Positions 21,093 through 33,900 of a DNA stretch of 64,000 bases are shown here, one piece after another. The stretch's first letter is position 1; each line of letters opens with the position of its first letter. The DNA is from CAXBBB01 sp963815505 (lineage in GTDB: Bacteria; Bacteroidota; Rhodothermia; Rhodothermales; BA12). A model generated the notes under the pieces. It had not been told where the DNA came from and ran no database searches. It saw only the letters and a list, made by a program, of their open reading frames with translations. A program made the translations under genes and the position numbers. The stretch spans positions 160,211 to 224,210 of the forward strand of contig CAWFGU010000026.1 of NCBI GenBank assembly GCA_963815505.1, given 5' to 3'.

Positions 21093-21534
21093 CACCGATG
21101 CCCTTGACGCGCTTCAACTGATCCGGGTCCGAAAACCTGCCGATCTCGTCGCGCAGGGCGATAATGCGCTCTGCCGTCTTGGGACCTATGCGCGGCAGAC
21201 GCTCCAACTCGGTTTGACTTGCCGTATTGAGATTGACGTAAACCGGACCAGTGTCGGCTTTGCGCGCACGAGCGGCAGGGCGAGACGGCAGTTCGGGGAT
21301 GGCAATTTCGACGGATGGAGTTACGACGTCTTCGGCGCCGAGCGATCCCAGCGAGTCGGCCAGCGCGGCGAAGCGCTCGGCGCGCGGCGACTGAGCAGCA
21401 CCTGCCTCAGATGGGGCTACAGGCAGGCGCTGAGCGGCCAATCCGCCGACGAGCAGCACGAGCAGCGTAGCGAGCGCGCGCGTCTCGATCTTGGTGAGGG
21501 CGATGTGTTCTTGAATGCGAAAGAGGATCGACAT
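21046..21534 (-). CDS. ComEA-like helix-hairpin-helix protein
   Basis: 162 residues from ATG 21534, with an N-terminal membrane helix (ALATLLVLLVGGLAAQ) and a C-terminal ComEA-type HhH domain: YVNLNTASQTELERLPRIG, KTAERIIALRDEIGRF and LKRVKGIG. In competent bacteria ComEA binds incoming double-stranded DNA in the periplasm; in Bacteroidota such proteins are widespread and their role in uptake is less certain. No comEC or comF lies in the window. An ATG at 21573 would add 13 residues of poor quality. Confidence 0.8.
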   Translation of the reverse strand: MSILFRIQEHIALTKIETRALATLLVLLVGGLAAQRLPVAPSEAGAAQSPRAERFAALADSLGSLGAEDVVTPSVEIAIPELPSRPAARARKADTGPVYVNLNTASQTELERLPRIGPKTAERIIALRDEIGRFSDPDQLKRVKGIGVKTMDRLRPLVHVGS

Positions 21535-21638
21535 GTCGGCAGTTGGCGTGTGCGTCGTCAGACCCACCTGCACGCCATCCGTAACCTCGACCGCCGAATT
21601 TTTTCGTAACCGCCCTACTCTTCCGTCGTTCTGAACCC

Positions 21639-22430
21639 ATGATCGTCCGGACCGAAGCCGTCACCCTGCGCACGTTTCGCTACGGCGAGACGAGTCTGAT
21701 CGCGTCGCTGTTCACGCGCCACGCCGGACGCATCTCGGTGTTGGCGCGCGGCGCACGTGGCCCCAAGAGCCGCTTCGGCGCAACGCTCCAGCCGATGAGT
21801 TACACCGAAGCGCTTTATTCTTACAAGGCGACGCGCTCGCTCCAGACGCTGCGCGAGGCCAGTCACGTCGTCCGCTTCCCCGCCCTCTCGACCGACCTAG
21901 CCCGCCTGACGCCGGGCCTGCGCATGATCGAGTTGGTGGCGGCGCTGACCGAGGAGGGCGAGCCGAACATCGCCCTTTTCAACCTGCTGACCGAATCGCT
22001 GCAGGGCGCGAACGCCGCGCCGGATCGTCCCGAAAACGCCCTCTTCTACTTCGAGATGCGGCTCGCCCAACTGCTCGGCTTCGCTCCCCAGTTCACCAAG
22101 GACGACGTGCAATCGGTCGACGACGACGGCGGCACGCTCCGCCTCGACAGCGGACTGATCCAGTCGTACGCGTCGAGTGGCGTCGCCGAGCGTGGTGTGA
22201 CGTATGGGGCCGGACGCCAGCGGATCGCTTCGCGAAGGGTGCTGCGTTCGTTCGCCGTCGCCAGCCGCGCCAGCCTGCGCGACGTGCTCCGGATGCAGAT
22301 CACCGATGACGACGCCCGCGCGCTCGGTCTGCTCATAGAAGACTATGTTCGCTACCACGTAGAAGACGCGTACCCGTCACGCTCCGACGACGTGCGTAAC
22401 GCGTTACGGCCAGACTCGGCTCACTTCTGA
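21639..22430 (+). CDS. recO: DNA repair protein RecO
   Basis: Recombination mediator of the RecFOR pathway that helps load RecA on SSB-coated DNA. 263 residues, family length. The OB-fold N-terminus reads IVRTEAVTLRTFRYGETSLIASLFTRHAG, followed by ARGARGPKSRFGATLQP, both characteristic. The C-terminal region of many RecO proteins has a four-Cys zinc site; this protein has no cysteine at all, as in some lineages. lexA follows on the same strand, grouping two DNA-damage genes. Confidence 0.92.
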   Translation: MIVRTEAVTLRTFRYGETSLIASLFTRHAGRISVLARGARGPKSRFGATLQPMSYTEALYSYKATRSLQTLREASHVVRFPALSTDLARLTPGLRMIELVAALTEEGEPNIALFNLLTESLQGANAAPDRPENALFYFEMRLAQLLGFAPQFTKDDVQSVDDDGGTLRLDSGLIQSYASSGVAERGVTYGAGRQRIASRRVLRSFAVASRASLRDVLRMQITDDDARALGLLIEDYVRYHVEDAYPSRSDDVRNALRPDSAHF

Positions 22431-22506
22431 TGCGCGAAGTGTCTTCGTGAAATCGGTCGAACCAGCACAAAAAAGGGCGGATCGTCTTGCCCTGAGCAGC
22501 AGGTTC

Positions 22507-22523
22507 GTGTAGTTTGACCACAC
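22507..22523 (+). promoter_or_regulatory. Possible LexA operator
   Basis: A 17-base imperfect palindrome, GTGTAGTTTGACCACAC (12 of 17 positions symmetric), lies in the short recO-lexA intergenic region, 33 bases before the chosen lexA ATG. LexA genes commonly carry an operator at this place. The motif has not been compared with a known box for this lineage, so this is a candidate only. Confidence 0.35.
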
Positions 22524-22555
22524 ACATGTCCACACAAAGTCGACACCCTCTCGCC

Positions 22556-23185
22556 ATGCCCCGCCGCCAACTCACTCAGAAGCAGTACGAGTTCCTCCAC
22601 TTCCTGCGCGAGTATGTCACGGAAAACGACGGCATCTGGCCGACGTACCGCGAGATGGTCGACCACTTCGATTATCGCTCGCCCAACAGCGTCACGCAGA
22701 ACATTCAGGCACTCTACAAGAAAGGTTATCTGGAGCGCGACGGCGACATGTACCGGATCGTCGGCATGGAGCAGGACAAGCACGGCATTGCGGTCCACGG
22801 CATGATTTCGGCCGGGCGCTTGCAGGAAGCCGTCGAGGAGAATTTGGGGTCGATCACGCTCGACATGCTTTTTCCCGAACGCGACCGGATGTTCGCGCTC
22901 CGCATCTCGGGCCGCTCGATGCAAGGCGCCGACCTCCACGATGGCGACTACGTCCTACTCATCGACGATGACATTCCGCAGGGCGGCATCGGCGCGGTCT
23001 TGTACGACGGCGAAACGTCGCTCAAGCGCGTCTACCAGGACGGTAGCGGTCTGCGCTTGGAGCCCTGCAACGACGAGTACAAACCGATCTACATCAGCCC
23101 AGACATTTTCGAGGAAGTGCGCATCCTGGGTCGTTACGTCGGGCACGTCAATCAAAACGGCATCCACCGCCGGCAAGCCGCATGA
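22556..23185 (+). CDS. lexA: SOS repressor LexA
   Basis: Represses DNA-damage genes until RecA stimulates self-cleavage. From ATG 22556 the protein is 209 residues: winged helix domain (about 1-70, LTQKQYEFLHFLREY, GIWPTYREMVDHF) and S24 peptidase domain. The cleavage bond is Ala86-Gly87 (MISAGRLQ); catalytic Ser121 is in SGRSMQGADL and Lys157 in TSLKRVY, so all auto-cleavage residues are intact. ATG 22526 would add ten residues and is a possible alternative start. A palindrome just upstream may be its own operator. Confidence 0.95.
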   Translation: MPRRQLTQKQYEFLHFLREYVTENDGIWPTYREMVDHFDYRSPNSVTQNIQALYKKGYLERDGDMYRIVGMEQDKHGIAVHGMISAGRLQEAVEENLGSITLDMLFPERDRMFALRISGRSMQGADLHDGDYVLLIDDDIPQGGIGAVLYDGETSLKRVYQDGSGLRLEPCNDEYKPIYISPDIFEEVRILGRYVGHVNQNGIHRRQAA

Positions 23186-23393
23186 GAAGAGCAGGCTCGA
23201 GGACTGCCGGCCGCGGCCATCGCAGATTTAGGCACCCGAATCTCGGATGAACTGAACGGCCTCGCTCATTGCCTGCTGGCCGATTTCGGCATCGGTGCCG
23301 GCGCAGACAGCAGCGATCCGCTCGCTCGATTACTGGGGCGGGGCAACCGGTTACGATGCGCGGTCGTGCAATGCGGCCCTCTACTGACCGACG

Positions 23394-24017
23394 ATGAAAA
23401 AACCCTCCTGGCGCCGTGGACTCGAAAAACGAGGCGGATTCTGGCGAAACGCCCGATGGTATGACCTCCACCTGGAGCGTCGCCTGCCGCTTGCCTTCCC
23501 CATGTTCGAGGAGATGGTACAAGCCCTTCCCCCGCTCGACGACGGCGCGCACGTGTGCGACTTGGCCTGCGCGACGGGCAACACGACGTTCACCCTGCTG
23601 ACGGCGTACCCCGACGTACACCTGACGCTGCTCGACGAAGCCGACGATCTGCTCGCCGTTGCCGGAGAAAAGATCGCCGAGTTCGAGCCGGAAGCTCGAC
23701 TGATGCGCGCCGACATCTCACGCGACGGCGACGCACTGCCCGGCGGCCCCTACGACATCGTCGTATCCGGATTGGCACTCGAACGGCTGGTCGGTGAAGA
23801 CGCGGCGCCCGCCGAAGCCGAGACGCGGTGCGAACTGCTCTACCGCAGCGTATTCGATGCCTTGGTGCCGGGCGGCCACTTGATCGTCGGCGACCAGGTC
23901 GAAGCGTTGGGATTGTACCGCTTGATGAAAGCGATGGAGCGCGCCGGATTCGTCGACGTGGACTGCGCGTGGCGGCAAGATGACTTTTTCGTCATCGGAG
24001 GACGCGTGCCGGAGTAG
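23394..24017 (+). CDS. Class I SAM-dependent methyltransferase
   Basis: 207 residues with the Rossmann-type methyltransferase core. Motif I is VCDLACATGNTTF near 53-65, the acidic strand-2 end is LTLLDEADDLL, motif with adjacent Asp is RLMRADISRDGD, and YDIVVSGLALERL plus LVPGGHLIVGDQVE are the motif IV/post-motif stretches. The target is unknown. It has 207 bases of spacer upstream with no supported gene and converges with pheA (145-base gap). Confidence 0.85.
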   Translation: MKKPSWRRGLEKRGGFWRNARWYDLHLERRLPLAFPMFEEMVQALPPLDDGAHVCDLACATGNTTFTLLTAYPDVHLTLLDEADDLLAVAGEKIAEFEPEARLMRADISRDGDALPGGPYDIVVSGLALERLVGEDAAPAEAETRCELLYRSVFDALVPGGHLIVGDQVEALGLYRLMKAMERAGFVDVDCAWRQDDFFVIGGRVPE

Positions 24018-24162
24018 AGTCGTCTCAGGGTGGATCAGTCTGATAGTGGGGCAGAACGAAAGTGGAGAAACCCGCACCTCTGAAATCGGTCGCTTCCTCG
24101 CTGACGGTCAGCACGAGGTCTGCAAAGCCGTGCTCCTCAGTACTCCCCGTTCTCCCCTCCAA

Positions 24163-25005
24163 TTATCCCAGGTCGGGGACGATCGCCGCCGGGTAACTGC
24201 CCAGCACGCGCACACGTTCGCCCACTTCTTCGAGGTGAACGAGCGCGCGGGAAACGGGCTCGTCAGCCAGCCGCCCGGCGATATCGACGTAGAACACGTA
24301 CTGTCCTGGACTACCGACGAGCGGGCGGCTCTCGATTTTGAGCAGATCGATTTCGCGCAGGGCGAACACAGCGAGGCTCTTGAACAGCGCCCCAGGCACG
24401 TTGGCACGGAGAGCGAACGACACACTCGTCTTATGCGGGCCGCTGACCGGTGCGACCGGCACATCGTCGGGCGTGAGCAGCAAGAAACGCGTCACGTTGG
24501 CGCGGTGAGTCGCAATGCCCCGCGCCAGCACATCCAGCCCATACACCTCGGCCGCCCGGGCGCTCGCGATGGCTGCCGTCCGGGTCAGCGCCTCGTCGCG
24601 CACCCGCCGCGCCGATCCTGCCGTATCGTAGTCGGGCACGACGGTCGCACTCGGCAGGTACTCACGCAGCCACTGCGCGCACTGCCCCAACGCCTGCGGA
24701 TGCGACCGGACTTCCCGCACGTCGGCCAGCGTCGTGTCGGGCAACGCCAACAGATGGTGGTCGATCGGCAGGTAGTGCTCGGCTCGGATGGCGAAGTCGT
24801 GCGCGCGCAGCAGGTCGTAGACGATATGGACGCTGCCGAATAGGCTATTCTCGACCGGCAGGACGGCGCGGTCGACTTCGCCCGAAGCCAACGCTTCGAA
24901 TACGTCGGCGAACGAGGCATAGCCGCGCGGCTCGCACTTCGGTGTCAGTGCGCCGCACGCAGCCTCCGAGTAGGCCCCCGGCTCTCCCTGGTAGCCGACC
25001 GTCAC
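24163..25005 (-). CDS. pheA: Prephenate dehydratase (monofunctional, ACT-regulated)
   Basis: Converts prephenate to phenylpyruvate for phenylalanine synthesis. About 280 residues from GTG 25005. The PDT domain opens VGYQGEPGAYSEAA and includes LPVENSLFGSV, YLPIDHHLLAL, SHPQALGQC and the catalytic Thr-Arg in ANVTRFLLL. The C-terminal ACT domain (KTSVSFALRANVPGALFKSL, LLKIESRPL) gives feedback control by phenylalanine. There is no chorismate mutase domain. Its GTG overlaps the TGA of the upstream HEPN gene (GTGA), which supports this start and co-translation. Confidence 0.95.
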   Translation of the reverse strand: MTVGYQGEPGAYSEAACGALTPKCEPRGYASFADVFEALASGEVDRAVLPVENSLFGSVHIVYDLLRAHDFAIRAEHYLPIDHHLLALPDTTLADVREVRSHPQALGQCAQWLREYLPSATVVPDYDTAGSARRVRDEALTRTAAIASARAAEVYGLDVLARGIATHRANVTRFLLLTPDDVPVAPVSGPHKTSVSFALRANVPGALFKSLAVFALREIDLLKIESRPLVGSPGQYVFYVDIAGRLADEPVSRALVHLEEVGERVRVLGSYPAAIVPDLG

Positions 25006-25550
25006 GATGCGTCCGCGCCGATAACAACGCCCTCGGCCCACGCGACCGACCTATAAACAGTAGATATGGCGCGCTGACACGCATCCTCATCCGGCTCGCC
25101 AAAGTTCGCCGGATAGCGTGTAATGACGGCATACTGATTTAGGTTAGCTACTTCGCCTACCAAATCGGCAGGAAGTGGGGCTCCCACATGCTGCGCGTCG
25201 AGCGACGACAGAACCAGATCGTGAGTTTTCCTCGCCAACTCACCGGTTTGATGCAGAATCACAGCCTCGACTGACCTCTCTGCCGCTTGCTGCGCGAGAA
25301 AACACAGGAGCTCAGGTGGGATTGCTCCTTTGGGCTCGAACTGAGCCAAAGCCAAATCGGAGTGGACGGATAGCATCCAATCGGCGACAGAATACTCGCT
25401 TCTCATCGATCTGCGGAAAAGATTTCGTGCCCTCCGGGGTCTACGAGTGGATAGATCAAAGCCGGATGTGGCGTCGATGCACGAGACGGCAACGTAGAGA
25501 TGGTCGTCGACTTGTGCGTCAGTCGGAGCGGTGAGCGTCGGCGAGGGCAT
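25002..25550 (-). CDS. HEPN-domain protein (COG2250-like)
   Basis: The segment from about residue 49 is a HEPN domain: YSVADWMLSVHSDLALAQ, CFLAQQAAERSVEAVIL, ARKTHDLVL and LNQYAVITRYPANFGEP match the HEPN proteins that usually pair with a minimal nucleotidyltransferase (MNT). The THDL motif is conserved, but a clear R-X4-6-H RNase motif is not seen. No MNT partner is next to it. The first 48 residues are unlike HEPN; ATG 25406 gives a 134-residue pure HEPN protein and is an alternative start. It lies nine bases after argS and overlaps pheA by four. GC content looks lower than both neighbours, suggesting insertion into an argS-pheA operon. Confidence 0.72.
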   Translation of the reverse strand: MPSPTLTAPTDAQVDDHLYVAVSCIDATSGFDLSTRRPRRARNLFRRSMRSEYSVADWMLSVHSDLALAQFEPKGAIPPELLCFLAQQAAERSVEAVILHQTGELARKTHDLVLSSLDAQHVGAPLPADLVGEVANLNQYAVITRYPANFGEPDEDACQRAISTVYRSVAWAEGVVIGADAS

Positions 25551-25559
25551 GGGGCTAAG

Positions 25560-27298
25560 CTACGCCTCGTCGGTTTCGTCCGTTCGGTACATGCGGTCCG
25601 GCGCGGTCAGGCCAAGCAGGTGCAGACCGTTGGCGAGCGTTTGGCGAGCGGCGTCGGCCAGGGCGAGGCGAGCCGATGCGATGTCCGCGGGTTCGCCGAT
25701 GATGCGGCAGGTGTCGTAGAACCGCGAGAAAGCGACAGCTACGTCACGCAGGTAGACGGGGAGCAGGTGCGGAGCGCGCTGCTCGGCGGCTCGGGCGACG
25801 ACTTCGGGCATGCGAAGTAGCTCCTTGATCAGCGTCGCCTCGGCGTCCTGAGTCAGCAGAGAAAGGTCGGCGTTTTCGGTAGCGATTCCCTGCTCTTTGG
25901 CCTTGCGCAGAATCGACGCCGTCCGTGCGTGAGCGTACTGGAGGTAGAAGACGGGATTCTTGTCGGATGCCTCTTTGGCTAGGTCGAGATCGAACTCGAG
26001 GTGCGTGCCCGGAGCGCGCATCAGAAAGAAGAACCGCGTCACGTCGACGCCCACGTCGTCCATCAACTCGTCGAGCGTGACGTAGTTGGCCTTGCGCGTC
26101 GACATCTTGACGGGCTGACCGGCGCGTACGAGCGTCACGAACTGATAGATCACCACATCGACGCGGGCGGTGTCGTAGCCCAGCACGTCGAGCGCGCTGA
26201 GCACATCGGGGTAGGTCGCGATGTGGTCAGCGCCGAACACGTCGACAGCCAGGTCGAAGCCTCGGTCCAGCTTGTCGATGTGGTAGGCAATGTCGGGCAG
26301 GCGGTAGGTCGGCTCGCCAGTCGACTTGACCAGGACAGTATCAGCCGGTTCGCCGTCTTGTCCCAGTTTGGCATCGGGCAGCGTGCTCGTCAGAAACCAC
26401 GTCGCCCCGTCGCGCTGCTCGATCATGCCCTTGCCGCGCAGTCGCTCGACGACCTGATCCACCTGACCATCGGTGTACAGTGTGTGCTCGTTGAAGTGCG
26501 TGTCCATGTGGACCTGCATCCGCTCGAGCGTTGCCGTGATGTCGGCGAAGATGGCGGTTTGCGCGGCGGTTTTGAACGGCGCTTCGTCAGCCGCGTCCAT
26601 CAAGCGCGTCGCCCTGCGCGTCGACGAGCGACTGGGCGATCTCGCCGATGTAGCCGCCCAGGTATCCGCCGTCGGGAAAGTCGGCAGGAACGCTCGTCGT
26701 CTCTCCGTCGGCTACTTCGATCTCTCTGTCGGGGCGAGTTGGATCGACCAGGCTGCGATAGCGCGCGGCGACGCTCTGGCCCAGCACCCGCATCTGCCGA
26801 CCGGCGTCGTTGAAGTAGTACTCGCGCGTCACGTCGTAGCCTGTCGCCCCGAGCAGGCTCGAAATCACGTCGCCCAGGACGGCGTTGCGTCCGTGACCAA
26901 CCGTCAGCGGACCGGTCGGGTTGGCGCTCACGAACTCGACCAGCGCAGTCTTTCCGGCATGCGTGTCGGTGCTGCCCCCACCGATCGCTCGCAGCGATCA
27001 CGTCCGCCAGCGCTTCGGACAGGTAGGCGTCCGAGTATCGAAAGTTGAGGAAACCAGGCCCGGCGACTTCGACAGCCGACACGCGCGCTGGGTCGAGCCG
27101 CTCGCGCAACGCTGCGGCCAGTTCGTCGGCGATCTGACGCGGCGACCGGCGGAGGACGCGGGCCAGCTTCATCGCGGCAGACGTGGCGATATCACCGTGG
27201 TCCGGGTTAGCGGGCGTTTCGAGTTCGGGCGCGAAGTCGTCGGGAACGCCCATGTCGCGCAGAGCGGTGGCGAGTTGGTCGAGTAGGTAGGCTTCCAT
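25560..27298 (-). CDS. argS: Arginyl-tRNA synthetase, broken by two one-base frameshifts
   Basis: Class I synthetase charging tRNA-Arg. Reconstructed length is about 578 residues, normal. Frame one (27298 to about 26980) holds the Arg_tRNA_synt_N domain (PANPDHGDIATSAAMKLAR, EVAGPGFLNFR). After an extra base in the C run 26975-26979, frame two gives VEFVSANPTGPLTVGHGRN with the HIGH-type HGRN. A second extra base near 26601-26603 moves to frame three, which carries LVRAGQPVKMSTRKANYVTLDEL (the KMSK-like site KMSTRK) and the anticodon-binding DALR domain to the end. Since argS is essential and all parts are well conserved, these are most likely sequence errors. No second argS is visible here. 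HEPN and pheA follow. Confidence 0.9.
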
Positions 27299-27466
27299 GT
27301 GCGGCGGATCGGGTGCGGCGGATCGAGTATGCCGAAAGCTACCTCGCCGCCAGACCGACAAGTGGGCGACCGAGTGAAAATCCACCACCCAGCGGGATTC
27401 GGTCACGGCAGGACGGAACGGCCGCACCGCCTGCCGGGTGCGCTCGACCATCCCTAGACCGAATCG

Positions 27467-27842
27467 ATGCGCCTCCTTCTCGTCTGCCCTGCTACTCTGC
27501 GTCGCCGGTTGCTTTCCCGAACGATCGGAAGCACCCGACCCCGATGCGCGCCCCGATGCAGCAGATGGAGACCGGCACGATCATAGGCGAGGTGAGCACA
27601 GCAGACGACCGTCCTGTGCCAAACGCCGTCGTCTACCTGCGAGAGATCGACCTGAGCACGACGACCGACGCCACGGTCGCTTCGTTATCGGCAATCTCTC
27701 CGAAGGCGTCTACTCTATCGAGGCCGTCCCGCCCGGGACGGAGCGCATCCAGGCCACCGACGGCGTGTTCGCTACGGCAGGAGAGAGCGTCGGCGTCGAG
27801 ATCGGCGACACCGCGCGCGTCAAGCTGCGGCTACCGTCCTAA
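27467..27842 (+). pseudogene. Frame-broken lipoprotein with carboxypeptidase-regulatory-like domain
   Basis: Three frames must be joined to read one protein: MRLLL from ATG 27467, then SALLLCVAGCF (lipobox VAGC) in a second frame, then GTIIGEVSTADDRPVPNAVVYLREIDLSTTTDA in a third, then GRFVIGNLSEGVYSIEAVPPG and GVEIGDTARVKLRLPS back in the second. The joined protein would be a short outer-membrane lipoprotein with a transthyretin-like CarboxypepD_reg domain, a common Bacteroidota type. Breaks lie near 27483, 27530-27560 and 27670. Either a decaying gene or a stretch of poor sequence. Confidence 0.55.
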
Positions 27843-28040
27843 GAACCGTTCCACTTGCATCTACTGCTGGGTAGAGGCAAGGGTACTCTGCCGCAAAGCA
27901 GCACGAATGCCCGAAAGCAACACGAACGACCGATCCTTGGAGAGCTCGCTCGGGTAGGTGCGTCCATCGGGGCGCAACAGCGACTACATAAGAGAGCGCG
28001 CCATATGTACTCACTCTCGCCCAAACCCTGTGGCCTATTT

Positions 28041-28566
28041 ATGCCTCAACACTTCGCCCCCATCGATCTCCTCGACACCCCCGACATCGGCTCGTTTCCT
28101 CGATGCCCTACGCCCGCATGCCGCTCGCGATATCGCCTTCACGTATGACGGCCAGCAGATTCGTTCGGGTTATCACGTCACCGAGATCAAGGCAGCAACC
28201 TATCATGCACTCGACTGCCGAGGCAACCCCGAGTCGTGGGCCGAAGTCATACTCCAGCTCTGGGACGTCGAGGACAAGCAAGAAGAGCCTACGATGACCG
28301 TCGGCAAGTTTCTATCGATCTACGAGAAGGCTGCCTGCCCACCTCCCGCTGGCTCCCTCGTCACCGGCGGTCTTCGAGTGCGGTCCTCGCTCCGCTGCTG
28401 CCGGGCGCTATACTGCGTCTACCCTGAACAGCCGCCGCATGACGACGGACCAGTGATCGTCGCGCTGTCTGCTATCCCGGCCTCGTGCAAGCCGCAGGAC
28501 CGCTGGCAAGAAGCCGAGCGCTCACGACTGGGACACATGCGCTGTAGCCAGTTGCTGCTGATCTGA
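28041..28566 (+). pseudogene. Frame-broken DUF6428-family protein
   Basis: The best part reads FLDALRPHAARDIAFTYDG, GYHVTEIKAATYHALDCRG, WAEVILQLWDVED and MTVGKFLSIYEKA, a strong match to my recollection of the DUF6428 family, whose members open with a short FLxAL segment and carry GYHVTEIK. The start (MPQHFAPIDLLDTPD from ATG 28041) is one frame away from it, and the end (AVFECGPRSAAAGRYTAS, then VIVALSAIPASCK) lies in two further frames. At least three single-base breaks fall at about 28095, 28340-28375 and 28420-28450. Function of the family is not known to me. Confidence 0.55.
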
Positions 28567-29287
28567 GGTGCAGGCGTCTACCCTCTGGGCGGGCACGTGC
28601 CACCTCGGCGCTCCGCTCAGACCGCGCGATCCGCATAGCGCTCCGGTCCCGCCTGCTCTGATGAATCGGACGCGTACCTGCTGCATGCCAGCGCATCATG
28701 GAGCCGAAACGCATTCGATCTACGCGCCTCGCTGTGCGACTTGTGCATCGCGCTTCGATACGGGTTGGACGCGGAGTCTGTCGCGTCCGCACGTCGCTGC
28801 GGCCGATCGGATGATCCTATACGTGACATCGCACTATTGGCCCACACCGTCGGCGCCGACGCGCCGTTACCGCAGCCCCCGGCTCGGTCCGCCGGTGGGA
28901 TAGGGAGCACAATTTCAGAGCCGATCTGGTGGATGACGCATCGTGCCCGGTCCTCCTGGTGACCAGCGTAGCCAACAGCGCTGATGCTACTCACTTAGAG
29001 TAGGCGCTTACGGCCGCGAGAGGATCTGTGCATCCTGTGCGATCTATGTACACCAGCCAGTCGGTAGACACGAGCGGCCGTTGAAATCGCGGTTCGCCAA
29101 GATTGGGGCGAGACTTATTTGCATGAAATCGAAAAAATCGACGCACCGACGATTTGCATAGCTGGAAGGGTTTCCGTGAAGAAGACAGACACAGTTCGAC
29201 CCATTCTCAATCTTAGAAACCAAGGCATATAGGCAGATAGCACCTTTCTGATTAGGACGTAAAGCAGCTAGGCCTAAGACATGCCCT
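28567..29287 (+). other. Eroded stretch without an intact gene
   Basis: No reading frame of normal codon usage spans this 720-base stretch. One short piece near 28905-29001 reads FRADLVDDASCPVLLVTSVANS before a stop and faintly recalls the end of a universal stress protein, but upstream pieces are scattered over frames and do not support a firm call. From about 29090 onward the DNA turns AT-rich and leads into the gltB promoter region. No tRNA, repeat array or insertion-sequence end was seen. Confidence 0.5.
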
Positions 29288-29316
29288 TTGCAATTCTCGA
29301 TTTCCTGAATTATACA
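29288..29316 (+). promoter_or_regulatory. Sigma-70-like promoter for gltB
   Basis: A -35 box TTGCAA (29288-29293), a 17-base spacer and a -10 box TATACA (29311-29316) lie 27 bases before the chosen gltB ATG in an AT-rich patch. This placement argues for the start at 29344, since an upstream in-frame ATG at 29281 would put the promoter inside the gene. Confidence 0.45.
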
Positions 29317-29343
29317 GTGTGTACCCTACGACCCGATCCAGCC

Positions 29344-33888
<4,545 letters not shown>

Positions 33889-33900
33889 ACCCGACACACC

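Noticed and set aside
23186..23393. Short minus-strand frame reading ERIAAVCAGTDAEIGQQ and SEAVQFIRDSGA between lexA and the methyltransferase
   Set aside because: About 36 codons, bounded by stops on both sides, no start with ribosome-binding support; possibly a remnant but not called.
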